Assembly: GCA_029213165.1 (NCBI GenBank)
Contig: JARGNO010000003.1
Span: 31,307-95,306 of the forward strand
Reading direction: 5' to 3'
Origin: Minwuia sp.
Lineage (GTDB): Bacteria > Pseudomonadota > Alphaproteobacteria > Minwuiales > Minwuiaceae
Length of the DNA stretch: 64,000 nt
The notes under the pieces were generated by a model. That model worked only from the letters and a program-made list of their open reading frames with translations, did no database searches and was not told the DNA's origin. This document shows, piece by piece, positions 17,068 through 26,052 of this stretch (position 1 is the first letter of the stretch; every line of letters starts with the position of its first letter). The position numbers and the translations under genes were made by a program.

Positions 17068-18170
17068 CCACCACCGTGCATGTCGCGCTTGGCGCGCGGT
17101 CTTACGATATCCTGATCGGCACCTGTGTGCTTGCAGAGGCCGGGCGGCACATCGCGCCTGAATTGCGCCGCCCCCGAATTGCCATCGTCACCGACACAAA
17201 TGTGGCCGCAACACAATTGCCTGCCCTGACAGATGCCTGCGCGGCCGCAGGGATCGAGACCGTCTGCCTGACACTGCCCGCAGGCGAGAGCACGAAGAAC
17301 TTCACCCAGCTTGAACGCCTGACACGCTGGCTGATAGCCGAGCGTGTCGGGCGCGACGACATGATCGTCGCCCTGGGCGGCGGGGTCATCGGCGACCTGA
17401 CCGGGTTCGCGGCAGCGATCCTGCGGCGCGGGACCGGCTTCATCCAGATTCCGACCACCCTGCTGGCGCAGGTTGACAGTTCCGTCGGCGGCAAGACTGC
17501 GATCAACACGCCGGAAGGCAAGAACCTGGTCGGCGCCTTTCACCAGCCGAGCCTGGTACTTGCCGATACCGCCACCCTGGACACCCTGCCGGAGCGGGAG
17601 GTGCTGGCAGGGTATGCGGAGGTGGTGAAATACGGCCTGCTCGGCGACCGGACATTCTTCGAATGGCTTGAAGTCAATGGCCGGCAGGTCATCGCCGGCG
17701 ACCCGGCGGCACGGGAAGTGGCCGTCGCACGAAGCTGTCAGGCCAAGGCCGACATCGTGGCGGCTGATGAACGCGAGAACGACCAGCGTGCCTTGCTGAA
17801 CCTTGGCCATACCTTCGGTCACGCGCTGGAGGCGGAGGGCGGCTATGACGGTCGCCTGCTGCACGGGGAAGCCGTGGCCATTGGCATGATCCAGGCCCTG
17901 GACTACTCGGTGCGCCAGGGTCTTTGTCCGGGCCAGGATGCGGAACGCGCCCGCCGTCACCTGCAGGCGGTGGGTCTGCCGACACGGCCCGCCGACCGGG
18001 GCCTGGGCGATATTCCGGCCTCACGGTTGCTCGACCACATGGCACAGGACAAGAAGGTCCGCGACGGTCGCCTCACCTTCGTCCTGGCGCGCGGCATTGG
18101 CGAAGCCTTCATCACACGCGATGTCGACGCAGCAGAGCTGCAATCCTTTCTCGAAACGGAAGACAACTGA
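17064..18170 (+). CDS. aroB: 3-dehydroquinate synthase
   Basis: 368 residues. It converts DAHP to 3-dehydroquinate using NAD+ and a divalent metal, the second step of the shikimate pathway. NAD-binding and active-site segments are present: ALGGGVIGDLTGFAAA, IPTTLLAQVDSSVGGKTAIN, and the metal ligands in YAEVVKYGLL and LNLGHTFGHALE. It overlaps aroK by 4 bp and the CorC gene by one base (TGATG), forming a conserved alphaproteobacterial operon. Confidence 0.95.
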   Translation: MTTTVHVALGARSYDILIGTCVLAEAGRHIAPELRRPRIAIVTDTNVAATQLPALTDACAAAGIETVCLTLPAGESTKNFTQLERLTRWLIAERVGRDDMIVALGGGVIGDLTGFAAAILRRGTGFIQIPTTLLAQVDSSVGGKTAINTPEGKNLVGAFHQPSLVLADTATLDTLPEREVLAGYAEVVKYGLLGDRTFFEWLEVNGRQVIAGDPAAREVAVARSCQAKADIVAADERENDQRALLNLGHTFGHALEAEGGYDGRLLHGEAVAIGMIQALDYSVRQGLCPGQDAERARRHLQAVGLPTRPADRGLGDIPASRLLDHMAQDKKVRDGRLTFVLARGIGEAFITRDVDAAELQSFLETEDN

Positions 18171-19462
18171 TGCAAAGCGCCAGCGCTGAAATGTCCTCGA
18201 TCGACTGGAGTCTGGTCCTCTCCATCGCAGCCATCGTCCTGCTGCTGGTGATGTCGGCATTCTTTTCCGGCTCCGAGACCGCTCTGACCGCAGCCTCACG
18301 CGCCCGGATGCATCACATGGAGCGGCTGGGCAACAAGAAGGCGCATCTGGTCAACCGTCTGACCGAAGACAAGGAACGGCTGATCGGGTCGATCCTGCTT
18401 GGCAACAATCTGGTCAACATCCTCGCCTCTGCCCTGGCGACCAGCGTGCTGATCGCGCTGGTGGGAGACGCGGCAGTCGCCATCGCAACTGTGGCGATGA
18501 CACTGCTCGTGCTGATCTTCGCGGAGGTGCTGCCCAAGACCTATGCGATCCGCAATCCGGATCGCTTCGCCCTTGCCGTCTCCCCTGTCGTCGCCTTCCT
18601 GGTCCGCGCCCTGTCACCGGCGGTGATCGCCGTCGAGGCCATTGTTCGCGTGGCCCTGCGGGTGATCGGCGCACGACAGAACGGCGACGATACTATCGAT
18701 GTGGCTGACGAGTTGCGTGGCCAGATCGAACTGCATCATCGCGAAGGCGGTGTGCGCAAGACAGCCAAGGACATGCTCGGCTCCATCCTGGAACTGGATG
18801 ACGTCTTCGTTTCGGAGATCATGATGCACCGGCGGCGCATCAAGACCCTGAACATCGATGATGCACCTGAGGCCATTGTCGGTGCGGCACTGGACAGCAA
18901 CTTCACCCGCATTCCGCTCTGGCAGAACGATCAGGAGAACATCGTCGGCGTCCTCCACGCCAAGGACCTGGCCCGGGCACTGTCGAAGAACAACGGCGAT
19001 GCCGCGACACTGGATATCCGCTCCGTGGCGCGGGAGCCCTGGTTCGTGCCGGAGACGGCTTCATTGCGCGAGCAGCTGAACGCGTTCCGCCGCCGTCGCG
19101 CCCATTTCGCCCTGGTGGTGGACGAATATGGCGCCCTGAAGGGTATCGTGACGCTGGAGGATATCCTCGAGGAAATCGTTGGCGACATTTCCGATGAACA
19201 TGATGCGGTCACGGCTGGCGTCCGCCCGATGCCGGATGGCACCTACGAGGTCGAGGGATCGGTCACCATTCGCGACCTGAACCGCAGGTTTGACTGGAAC
19301 CTGCCCGACGAAGAGGCATCGACGATTGCCGGACTGGTGATCTATGAGGCGCAGGTCCTGCCGGAAATCGGGCAGGTCTTCCGGTTCCATGATTTCACCT
19401 TCGAGATCCTGGAACGCCGCCGCCATCGCATCAACCGCCTGAAGGTCACGCCGCCCGAATGA
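18170..19462 (+). CDS. corC: CorC/HlyC (CNNM-type) membrane protein with CBS domains
   Basis: 430 residues from the ATG at 18170, which overlaps the aroB stop; the ORF track extends far into aroB in another frame. A DUF21 transmembrane domain comes first (three to four spans, with FFSGSETALTAASRARMH), then two CBS motifs (MMHRRRIKTLNIDD; FALVVDEYGALKGIVTLEDILEEIVGDI), then a C-terminal CorC_HlyC domain. Members are linked to Mg2+ homeostasis and efflux. The haemolysin name is historical. Placement after aroKB is a common alphaproteobacterial order. Confidence 0.88.
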   Translation: MQSASAEMSSIDWSLVLSIAAIVLLLVMSAFFSGSETALTAASRARMHHMERLGNKKAHLVNRLTEDKERLIGSILLGNNLVNILASALATSVLIALVGDAAVAIATVAMTLLVLIFAEVLPKTYAIRNPDRFALAVSPVVAFLVRALSPAVIAVEAIVRVALRVIGARQNGDDTIDVADELRGQIELHHREGGVRKTAKDMLGSILELDDVFVSEIMMHRRRIKTLNIDDAPEAIVGAALDSNFTRIPLWQNDQENIVGVLHAKDLARALSKNNGDAATLDIRSVAREPWFVPETASLREQLNAFRRRRAHFALVVDEYGALKGIVTLEDILEEIVGDISDEHDAVTAGVRPMPDGTYEVEGSVTIRDLNRRFDWNLPDEEASTIAGLVIYEAQVLPEIGQVFRFHDFTFEILERRRHRINRLKVTPPE

Positions 19463-19633
19463 GGTCTGGACCGGCAGCACCTCACCGCAGACCGGATTTT
19501 GACGGGTTTCACACCCGCGCCGTCGTGCCGGTCAACCTGTCCGAACGCGCCAGGGACCGCTCGTCACTGCGTGGATCCTGCATCAGGCGCATCCGGTGAC
19601 TACTGGCAGTCCGACAACCGAGCGTGCGGCAGG

Positions 19634-20146
19634 TCAGGCAACACGCATGCTGTCGGGGCTGAGACTGACCCGGGTGGTCCGGCCCAGCAGATCGAGCAGG
19701 ACCCAGACACGCTGATCGGGATCTATGCGCTCCACCCTGCCAACGAAATCGGCGAATGCACCGGCTGTGACCATGACTGCATCGCCTGGCCGCACGGTGA
19801 CCGCAGCCAGCAGCTTGCCAGCCGCATCGCAGCGGCCCAGCAGGCCAGCCATCAGGTCGTCGGGAACCGGCGCCGGTCGAGCCCCGAAGCTGACCAGTCG
19901 CGTGATGCCATAGGTGTTGTTGATGGTACTCCAGCCACCTGCTTCCAGATCGAATGCGACGAAGACATAGCCGGGGAACAGCGGCCTTGAGCGTGTGACG
20001 AAACTGCCGCCCTGACGTGTCGTCAGATCATGCAGCGGCAGAAAGGTGCGAAAGCCCTGCCGGTCCAGATTGCGCAGCGCGATGCGCTGACAATTCGGCT
20101 TCAACTGTGCCAGATACCATCGTTCAGCAGGTTCGGTCGCAGCCAT
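19634..20146 (-). CDS. rfaH: RfaH-like NusG paralogue (transcription antitermination factor)
   Basis: 170 residues: a NusG N-terminal domain (WYLAQLKPNCQRIALRNLDRQG, RPLFPGYVFVAFD) and a C-terminal KOW-like domain (VRPGDAVMVTAGAFADFVGRV). The stretch STINNTYGITRLVSFGARPA followed by VP matches RfaH rather than housekeeping NusG. Such factors load onto RNA polymerase paused at an ops site and suppress termination over long polysaccharide operons. It lies divergently from the EPS locus, whose leader carries an ops-like GCGGTAGC. It converges with corC at 19462. Identity as RfaH-type is strong; direct control of this locus is inference. Confidence 0.85.
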   Translation of the reverse strand: MAATEPAERWYLAQLKPNCQRIALRNLDRQGFRTFLPLHDLTTRQGGSFVTRSRPLFPGYVFVAFDLEAGGWSTINNTYGITRLVSFGARPAPVPDDLMAGLLGRCDAAGKLLAAVTVRPGDAVMVTAGAFADFVGRVERIDPDQRVWVLLDLLGRTTRVSLSPDSMRVA

Positions 20147-20448
20147 TGGCCTCTCGTTCCGTCAGATGATCGCTCATTCTTGAACATTGCATCTGCGCTC
20201 CCTGATTTGAAGTGCAAAGCGTCACGAAAGGTGCGTCATCGTGGCTGGCGAAACGAGGCTCCGAAAGCCTCTGCAGGGCTTGCGGATGCCAGATCGCTCA
20301 ATTATGAACACGGCATGGACTGCAGCGATTCGCAGGCTCACTGCCCCTATCGGACATTGAGACGTCACCGGCGCACCACAGTGTGCCCCGGTGCGGTAGC
20401 TGTGGTGAACCAGATTCCCCTTCAACGCACAAGGCAAATCACCGCCTG
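20147..20448. promoter_or_regulatory. Divergent control region of the polysaccharide locus
   Basis: This 302-bp gap lies between the RfaH-like gene (-) and the MarR-type regulator (+). It should hold both promoters. Apart from the hairpin and ops-like element at 20374-20407, no clear promoter boxes stand out. The short ORFs reported across it are not protein-like. Confidence 0.6.
20374..20407 (+). promoter_or_regulatory. Inverted repeat with ops-like element GCGGTAGC
   Basis: CACCACAG and CTGTGGTG form a perfect 8-base inverted repeat with an 18-base spacer. The spacer ends in GTGCGGTAG, so GCGGTAGC (20393-20400) equals bases 2-9 of the enterobacterial ops sequence recognised by RfaH. It sits 48 bases before the ATG of the first + strand gene. 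The repeat could also be an operator for the MarR-type protein. Confidence 0.5.
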
Positions 20449-20829
20449 ATGGCAGGCAGCCGCAAGACATCACAGGAAGACGTGCACTTCCGCGTGCTGC
20501 GCCTTCTGGAGGAAAACCCGGAGATGAGCCAGCGCGATCTGGCACAGGCGGTCGGGATCAGTGTCGGTGGCGCGCATTACTGCCTGAATGCGCTGATCGA
20601 GAAGGGGCTTATCAAGATCGGCAACTTCTCCGCCGCGCGGGACAAGCGGCGCTATGCCTACATGCTCACACCAAAGGGCATTGCGGAGAAATCGGCGCTG
20701 ACCGGTCGCTTCCTGAAACGCAAGCTGGCGGAGTACGAGGCGCTGAAGGCCGAGATCGACGCCCTGAAGGTCGAACTGGAACCGTCAGGCGACCCGTCCC
20801 CGGTGCAGAAGCAGGCGCAACAGAAATGA
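20449..20829 (+). CDS. MarR-family EPS-associated transcriptional regulator
   Basis: 126 residues from the ATG at 20449; the ORF track starts 22 residues earlier at a GTG. A winged helix-turn-helix is clear: QEDVHFRVLRLLEENPEMSQRDLAQAVGISVGGAHYCLNALIEKG, with a wing at NFSAARDKRRYAYMLT. A C-terminal coiled coil (KRKLAEYEALKAEIDALKVEL) should dimerise it. Short MarR-type proteins of this build are typical first genes of exopolysaccharide loci. It overlaps galE by 4 bp (ATGA), so regulator and pathway are co-expressed, which fits autoregulation. The effector is unknown. Confidence 0.85.
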   Translation: MAGSRKTSQEDVHFRVLRLLEENPEMSQRDLAQAVGISVGGAHYCLNALIEKGLIKIGNFSAARDKRRYAYMLTPKGIAEKSALTGRFLKRKLAEYEALKAEIDALKVELEPSGDPSPVQKQAQQK

Positions 20830-21827
20830 CCCGGGTGCTGGTCACGGGGGGCGCAGGCTACATTGGTGCCCATACCTGCAAGGCGCTGGCTCATGCCGGG
20901 CATCAGCCGATCGTCTACGACAATCTGGTCTACGGCCACCGCCACGCCGTCCATTGGGGACCCTTCGCGGAAGGTGACATCCTGGACCGCGCGCGGCTGG
21001 ATGCCGTCATTGCCGAACATGCGCCGGAGGCGGTGATACATTTCGCGGCATTCGCCTATGTCGGGGAGTCCGTGACCGATCCGGGCAAGTACTATCGCAA
21101 CAATGTGGCAGGTACCCTGAACCTGATGGAAGCGATCCGTGATCACGGGATCGCTCACATGGTCTTTTCGAGTACCTGCGCGACCTACGGCGTCCCGACG
21201 GTGGTTCCGATCACCGAGGACGCTGCGCAGAACCCGATCAATCCCTACGGCCAGTCGAAACTGATGGTCGAGCAGATGATGGCGGACTTCGAACGCGCAC
21301 ACGGGCTTGGCTGGGTCGCACTGAGGTACTTCAATGCCTCCGGTGCCGATCCTGACGGTGAGACGGGGGAAGATCACACACCCGAGACGCACCTGATCCC
21401 GCTGATCCTCGACGCAGCGATGGGGCGTCGTGCCGCCATCACTGTCTTCGGCGACGACTATGACACCCCGGATGGCAGCTGCATCCGCGATTACATCCAT
21501 GTCACCGATCTGGCCGACGCGCACCTTCGCGCGCTTGAGGGGTTGCGGCGCGGCATGGCGTCCGGAGCATTCAATCTGGGCAATGGCACCGGGTATTCGG
21601 TCTTCGAGGTCATCGAGGCCGTTGAGCGCGTCACCGGCCTGACCGTGCCGAAGGAGATCGGGCCGCGACGGCCGGGCGACCCTGACCGACTGGTGGGCAG
21701 CGCGGAGAAGGCCCGTCGGGAACTCGGCTGGCAACCGCGCTTCGCGGCGCTGGACCAGATCATTCGCACAGCCTGGAACTGGCATCTGAAGCTCCATGAG
21801 CGCGGCAAGCAGGTGTCTTCAGCCTGA
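20826..21827 (+). CDS. galE: UDP-glucose 4-epimerase
   Basis: 333 residues, an extended short-chain dehydrogenase. It interconverts UDP-glucose and UDP-galactose (possibly also the N-acetyl forms) with bound NAD. The glycine-rich loop is GGAGYIGAHTCKALAHAGH, the catalytic Ser is in VFSSTCATYG, and the Tyr/Lys pair is in NPYGQSKLMVEQ. The C-terminal LGWQPRF is typical of GalE. It supplies precursor to the glycosyltransferases of the locus. Its stop and the next start overlap by one base. Confidence 0.92.
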   Translation: MTRVLVTGGAGYIGAHTCKALAHAGHQPIVYDNLVYGHRHAVHWGPFAEGDILDRARLDAVIAEHAPEAVIHFAAFAYVGESVTDPGKYYRNNVAGTLNLMEAIRDHGIAHMVFSSTCATYGVPTVVPITEDAAQNPINPYGQSKLMVEQMMADFERAHGLGWVALRYFNASGADPDGETGEDHTPETHLIPLILDAAMGRRAAITVFGDDYDTPDGSCIRDYIHVTDLADAHLRALEGLRRGMASGAFNLGNGTGYSVFEVIEAVERVTGLTVPKEIGPRRPGDPDRLVGSAEKARRELGWQPRFAALDQIIRTAWNWHLKLHERGKQVSSA

Positions 21828-22915
21828 TGCGGATCTATGCCCTGATCACGGATGCCTATGGCGGTCATGGCGGCGTCGCGGTCTACAATCGTGACCTGCT
21901 CTCCGCTTTCCTGGAGCACCCCGGGGTCACGGAAGTCATCGCGGTCCCGCGGGTGATCAGTCACGCCATGGAGACCCTGCCGGAAGGACTGACCTATCGC
22001 ACCGGTGCGGCAGGCGGGGTTGTCCGGTTCCTGGCCACCATCGTGCGGGACCTGCCGAGCATCGCCCGCAGTGACCTGATCTATTGCGGGCATCTGAACC
22101 TTGCCCCCCTCGCCTGGGCCCTCGGCAAGCTGTTCGGGCGACCGGTGCTCGGCGCGCTCTATGGTATCGAGGCATGGCAGCCATCCAGCCGCCGGGTAAC
22201 CGCCTGGGCCAGCCGCCACCTGGCCCGGTACTATGCCATCAGCAACTACACCCGTGACCGCTTCACGGCATGGTCCCGGGTTTCCGCCGGGCACGTCGAG
22301 CTGCTGCCCAACGCGATTCATCTCCAGGACTATGCGCCGGGCGCCAAGTCCGAAACGCTGGCCGCCCGCTACGGCCTGCAGAATCGCAAGGTCCTGCTGA
22401 CGTTCGGGCGACTGGTTTCGAGGGAGCGGGCCAAGGGGTTCGACGAGGTCCTGCAGGTCCTGCCGACACTGGTGGCCGAAGATCCGTCCATCGCCTATCT
22501 GATCGCAGGCGATGGTGCCTACCGCAGACGGCTGGAGGAACGGGTTGCCGAACTGCACCTTGGCGAACATGTCGTCTTCACCGGCTTCGTCGAGGAAGCC
22601 GAGAAGGCCGATCTCTACCGTCTGGCCGACCTGTATGTCATGCCGAGCCGGGGCGAGGGCTTCGGTTTCGTCTTCCTGGAGGCCATGGCGAGTGGCGTCC
22701 CCGTCATCGCCAGTTCGACGGACGGCAGCCGTGATGCGGTGCGTGACGGCGAACTGGGCGAAATGGTCGATCCGGACAAGCCGGATGAACTGCTTGCCGC
22801 GATCCGGCGTGGACTGAATGCCCCGCGCGGGGTACCGGATGGGCTGGGCTATTTTGCCTTCGGACAGTTTGCCGAGCGTGTCCGTGACATTCTGGACGGG
22901 ATGGTGAAACGGTGA
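21827..22915 (+). CDS. Glycosyltransferase family 4
   Basis: 362 residues with a GT-B fold. The N-terminal acceptor domain starts with MRIYALITDAYGGHGGVAVYNRDLL. The C-terminal nucleotide-sugar domain has LLTFGRLVSRERAKGFDEVLQ and the EX7E motif region RGEGFGFVFLEAMASGVPVIAS. A retaining transferase adding one sugar of the repeat unit on the cytoplasmic face is expected. Donor and acceptor cannot be told. It overlaps gmd by 4 bp (GTGA). Confidence 0.85.
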   Translation: MRIYALITDAYGGHGGVAVYNRDLLSAFLEHPGVTEVIAVPRVISHAMETLPEGLTYRTGAAGGVVRFLATIVRDLPSIARSDLIYCGHLNLAPLAWALGKLFGRPVLGALYGIEAWQPSSRRVTAWASRHLARYYAISNYTRDRFTAWSRVSAGHVELLPNAIHLQDYAPGAKSETLAARYGLQNRKVLLTFGRLVSRERAKGFDEVLQVLPTLVAEDPSIAYLIAGDGAYRRRLEERVAELHLGEHVVFTGFVEEAEKADLYRLADLYVMPSRGEGFGFVFLEAMASGVPVIASSTDGSRDAVRDGELGEMVDPDKPDELLAAIRRGLNAPRGVPDGLGYFAFGQFAERVRDILDGMVKR

Positions 22916-23883
22916 GCCCGCAAGCCACAGCCCTGATCTGCGGAGTATCCGGGCAGGATGGGGCCTATCTGGCCCGGCTGCTGCTCGACAGGGGCTATCG
23001 GGTCATCGGCACGTCCCGTGATGCCACAACGAACAGTTTTGCGAACCTGGAACGGCTGGGCATCGCGGATCGCGTCGAGACCGCATCGATGGTCCTGACC
23101 GACTTCCGGAGTGTGCTGCAGGCACTGAGCCGCTTCGAACCGGATGAAATCTACAATCTCGCAGGGCAGAGTTCGGTTGGCCTGTCGTTCCAGCAGCCCG
23201 TCGAGACCCTGGACAGTATTGCGGGCGGCACCATCAACCTGCTGGAGGCCGTGCGCTTCACCGGTCGTCCGGTGAAGCTCTACAACGCAGGTTCCAGCGA
23301 ATGCTTCGGCGACACCGGCGGCGAGGCGGCGAACGAGGATACCGCGTTCCGCCCGCGCAGCCCCTATGCGACAGCCAAGGCCACAGCGCACTGGGCCGTT
23401 GCCAACTATCGGGAAGCCTATGGTCTGCACGCCTGCACCGGCATCCTGTTCAATCATGAATCCCCGCTGCGGCCAGCCCGCTTCGTCACTCGCAAGATTG
23501 TCAACGGTGCCTGCCGCATCGCGCGAGACGGCGGCGGCGTTCTGCAGCTCGGCAACCTTTCGGTCAGTCGCGACTGGGGCTGGGCGCCAGAGTATGTGGA
23601 CGCCATGTGGCGCATGTTGCAGACCGACAGTCCGGCGGACTATGTCATCGCGACGGGCCGGAGCCACACGTTGCAGGCCTTCTGCAACGCTGTGTTTGCG
23701 GAACTCGACCTGGACGCTGCCGCACATGTCGAGATGGACGAGAGCCTGAAACGCCCCTCCGACATCGAATTCGGCCAGGGCGATGCCAGTCGGGCCGCAC
23801 GCGACCTCGGGTGGAAGGCGACGTATCACATGGACGAAGTCGTGAAAGCCATGGTTGAAGCAGAGAAAGCCTTGCATGACTGA
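22912..23883 (+). CDS. gmd: GDP-mannose 4,6-dehydratase
   Basis: 323 residues from a GTG that overlaps the previous stop. The NADP-binding loop is ICGVSGQDGAYLARLLLDRGY. The active site is seen in NAGSSECFGD and in the Tyr/Lys motif SPYATAKATAH, followed by FNHESPLR, which is typical of Gmd. It produces GDP-4-keto-6-deoxymannose for GDP-fucose, GDP-rhamnose or GDP-perosamine. No fcl, rmd or per gene is visible in the window, so the second step must be elsewhere. Confidence 0.88.
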   Translation: MSPQATALICGVSGQDGAYLARLLLDRGYRVIGTSRDATTNSFANLERLGIADRVETASMVLTDFRSVLQALSRFEPDEIYNLAGQSSVGLSFQQPVETLDSIAGGTINLLEAVRFTGRPVKLYNAGSSECFGDTGGEAANEDTAFRPRSPYATAKATAHWAVANYREAYGLHACTGILFNHESPLRPARFVTRKIVNGACRIARDGGGVLQLGNLSVSRDWGWAPEYVDAMWRMLQTDSPADYVIATGRSHTLQAFCNAVFAELDLDAAAHVEMDESLKRPSDIEFGQGDASRAARDLGWKATYHMDEVVKAMVEAEKALHD

Positions 23884-24763
23884 GACAGACAAGACGGTCG
23901 CCGACCGGCAGGCCGGGCATCATGATGCGCAGTGGACCCGTATCATCCAGCCCCAGCGCGGCCTGCTTTCGGTGCCGGTCGCCGAGATCTGGGCCTATCG
24001 CGACCTGCTGCTGTTGCTGGTCCGGCGGGACTTCGTGGCGCTGTACAAGCAGACCGTGCTGGGACCGATCTGGTTCATCATCCAGCCGGTGATGATGACC
24101 ATCGTGTTCACCATCGTATTCGGCAATATCGCCAACATTTCCACCGACGGCGTTCCACACACGGTCTTCTACCTGGCGGGAATCACGATGTGGACGTTCT
24201 TCGCCGATGCCTTCACCAAGACTTCGGAAACCTTCATCACCAATGCCAGCATCTTCGGCAAGGTCTACTTTCCACGCGTGATCGTACCCTTGTCGGTGGT
24301 GCTTTCCGGGCTGCTGAAATTCGCTGTCCAGTTCACCATCCTGATCGCCTTCGTTGCCTACTTCGCGGCGACCACGGAAGTCGTGCAGCCGACCTGGGCC
24401 GTGCTGCTGCTGCCCGTGCTGTTGCTGATGATGGGAACACTCGGTCTCAGTCTCGGCATGATCATTTCCGCCCTGACCACCAAGTATCGCGACCTGCGTT
24501 TCCTGATGCAGTTCGGTGTGCAGTTGCTGATGTACGCCACGCCGGTGATCTACCCGGTCTCCGCCCTGCCGGATACCTATCGGATCTACATCATGGCCAA
24601 CCCGATCACGCCGATTGTCGAGGCATTTCGCTACGCCTTCGTCGGTCGCGGCGATTTTGACCCCATGCACCTGGCCTACAGCGGTGGTGTGATCCTTGTC
24701 CTGCTGATCGCGGCGACCGTGATCTTCAATCAGGTCGAGAAAAACTTCATGGATACAGTCTGA
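23876..24763 (+). CDS. wzm: ABC-2 polysaccharide export permease (Wzm-like)
   Basis: 295 residues from the ATG at 23876, overlapping the gmd stop; the ORF track adds seven residues. About six membrane spans follow an N-terminal cytoplasmic part, with the family segments VRRDFVALYKQTVLGPIWFIIQPV and TKYRDLRFLMQFGVQ. With the ATPase downstream it should move lipid-linked polysaccharide across the inner membrane. The stop overlaps the wzt start by one base (TGATG). Confidence 0.92.
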   Translation: MTETDKTVADRQAGHHDAQWTRIIQPQRGLLSVPVAEIWAYRDLLLLLVRRDFVALYKQTVLGPIWFIIQPVMMTIVFTIVFGNIANISTDGVPHTVFYLAGITMWTFFADAFTKTSETFITNASIFGKVYFPRVIVPLSVVLSGLLKFAVQFTILIAFVAYFAATTEVVQPTWAVLLLPVLLLMMGTLGLSLGMIISALTTKYRDLRFLMQFGVQLLMYATPVIYPVSALPDTYRIYIMANPITPIVEAFRYAFVGRGDFDPMHLAYSGGVILVLLIAATVIFNQVEKNFMDTV

Positions 24764-26052
24764 TGAGCACGCCTGCGCTCCGGGTCGACAATGTGTCCAA
24801 GATGTACCGTCTCGGCGAGGTCGGCACAGGTTCCCTGTCACATGACCTGAACCGGGCCTGGGCCCGACTGCGCGGCAGACCCGACCCCTATGCCCTGATC
24901 GGCGCGGTCAATGACCGGACCAGCGAAGGCACAAGGGACTTCGTCTGGGCCTTGCGCGACATCAATTTCGAAGTCGGCCAGGGCGATATCGTCGGCATCA
25001 TCGGGCGCAATGGCGCGGGCAAATCGACCCTGCTGAAACTGCTCTCACGGGTCACAGCCCCAACGGAAGGCAAGATCTTCATCAACGGACGCATCGCCAG
25101 TCTGCTGGAGGTCGGAACCGGTTTCCACCCTGACCTTACAGGACGGGAGAACATCTTCCTCAACGGCGCGATCCTGGGCATGAACAAGCAGGAAATCCGG
25201 GCCCGCTTCGACGAGATCGTCGAGTTCTCCGGCTGCGCCAAGTACATCGACACGCCGGTGAAACGCTATTCGTCGGGCATGCATGTCCGCCTTGCCTTCG
25301 CCGTCGCAGCACACCTGGAGACCGATATCCTGATCGTCGATGAGGTGCTGGCCGTCGGCGACGCCGAATTCCAGCAGCGCTGCCTCGGCAAGATGAAGGA
25401 CCTGAGCACGAAAGGCCACCGTACCGTCCTGTTTGTCAGCCACAACATGGCCTCAATATCTGCCCTCTGCCCCCGATCACTCATGATCACGAAGGGTGGA
25501 ATTTCCTTCGACGGCGTCACGTCCGAGACCATTCGGCGGTACATGAAGGAAAGTCAGGTACTCATGACAAGCAGAGTTTCTGACCGATCCGATCGCAGCG
25601 GGAACGGCAAGGCACGCCTGGTGAAAATCCAGATCAAGGACAGCCAGTCAGAAATACGAAGTCAGTTCGCAACCGGTGAACAGTTCAGGATCGAGATGGA
25701 AATCGAATGTTCCGCGCCACTTGAGAACTGCAATATCGCCTTGGGTGTCTACAACGGCGTTGGAACGAAGCTAACCGATTTCTGGACTGACCTGACACTG
25801 CCGCGCCTGAACCTGCATCGCGGGATCAATCACGTCTCCTGCGTCTCCACCTCATCCAATTTCTCTGTCGGTGATTTCCGCTTCAATTTCTTCCTGGAAT
25901 CCAACAATGAAGTTGTCGATGCAATGGAAGATGTCGCGCAGGCCGAGTTCATGGCCGCACGGACCGGAAATCTGCAGATCGCCCCACGTGACGACTGCGG
26001 ACCCGTATTGCTTGATCACGAGTGGACGTTCAATGGCGGGATGTCAAAATGA
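24763..26052 (+). CDS. wzt: ABC polysaccharide export ATPase with C-terminal Wzt domain
   Basis: 429 residues. The ATPase half has Walker A GRNGAGKSTLLKLL, signature YSSGMHVRLAFAVA, Walker B DILIVDEVLAVGD and H-loop FVSHNMA. Residues from about 270 form an extra C-terminal domain (FRIEMEIECSAPLENCNIALGV, then NHVSCVSTSSNFSVGDFRF). In Wzt proteins this domain binds the modified non-reducing end of the glycan and gates export. Its presence suggests the polymer made here carries a terminal cap. The 3' part is richer in A+T than the ATPase part, hinting at exchange of the recognition domain. Confidence 0.92.
   Translation: MSTPALRVDNVSKMYRLGEVGTGSLSHDLNRAWARLRGRPDPYALIGAVNDRTSEGTRDFVWALRDINFEVGQGDIVGIIGRNGAGKSTLLKLLSRVTAPTEGKIFINGRIASLLEVGTGFHPDLTGRENIFLNGAILGMNKQEIRARFDEIVEFSGCAKYIDTPVKRYSSGMHVRLAFAVAAHLETDILIVDEVLAVGDAEFQQRCLGKMKDLSTKGHRTVLFVSHNMASISALCPRSLMITKGGISFDGVTSETIRRYMKESQVLMTSRVSDRSDRSGNGKARLVKIQIKDSQSEIRSQFATGEQFRIEMEIECSAPLENCNIALGVYNGVGTKLTDFWTDLTLPRLNLHRGINHVSCVSTSSNFSVGDFRFNFFLESNNEVVDAMEDVAQAEFMAARTGNLQIAPRDDCGPVLLDHEWTFNGGMSK

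Noticed and set aside
19468-19532. GACCGGCA...TGCCGGTC inverted repeat after corC as terminator
   Set aside because: The arms are about 50 bases apart with no U-run; too weak to list.
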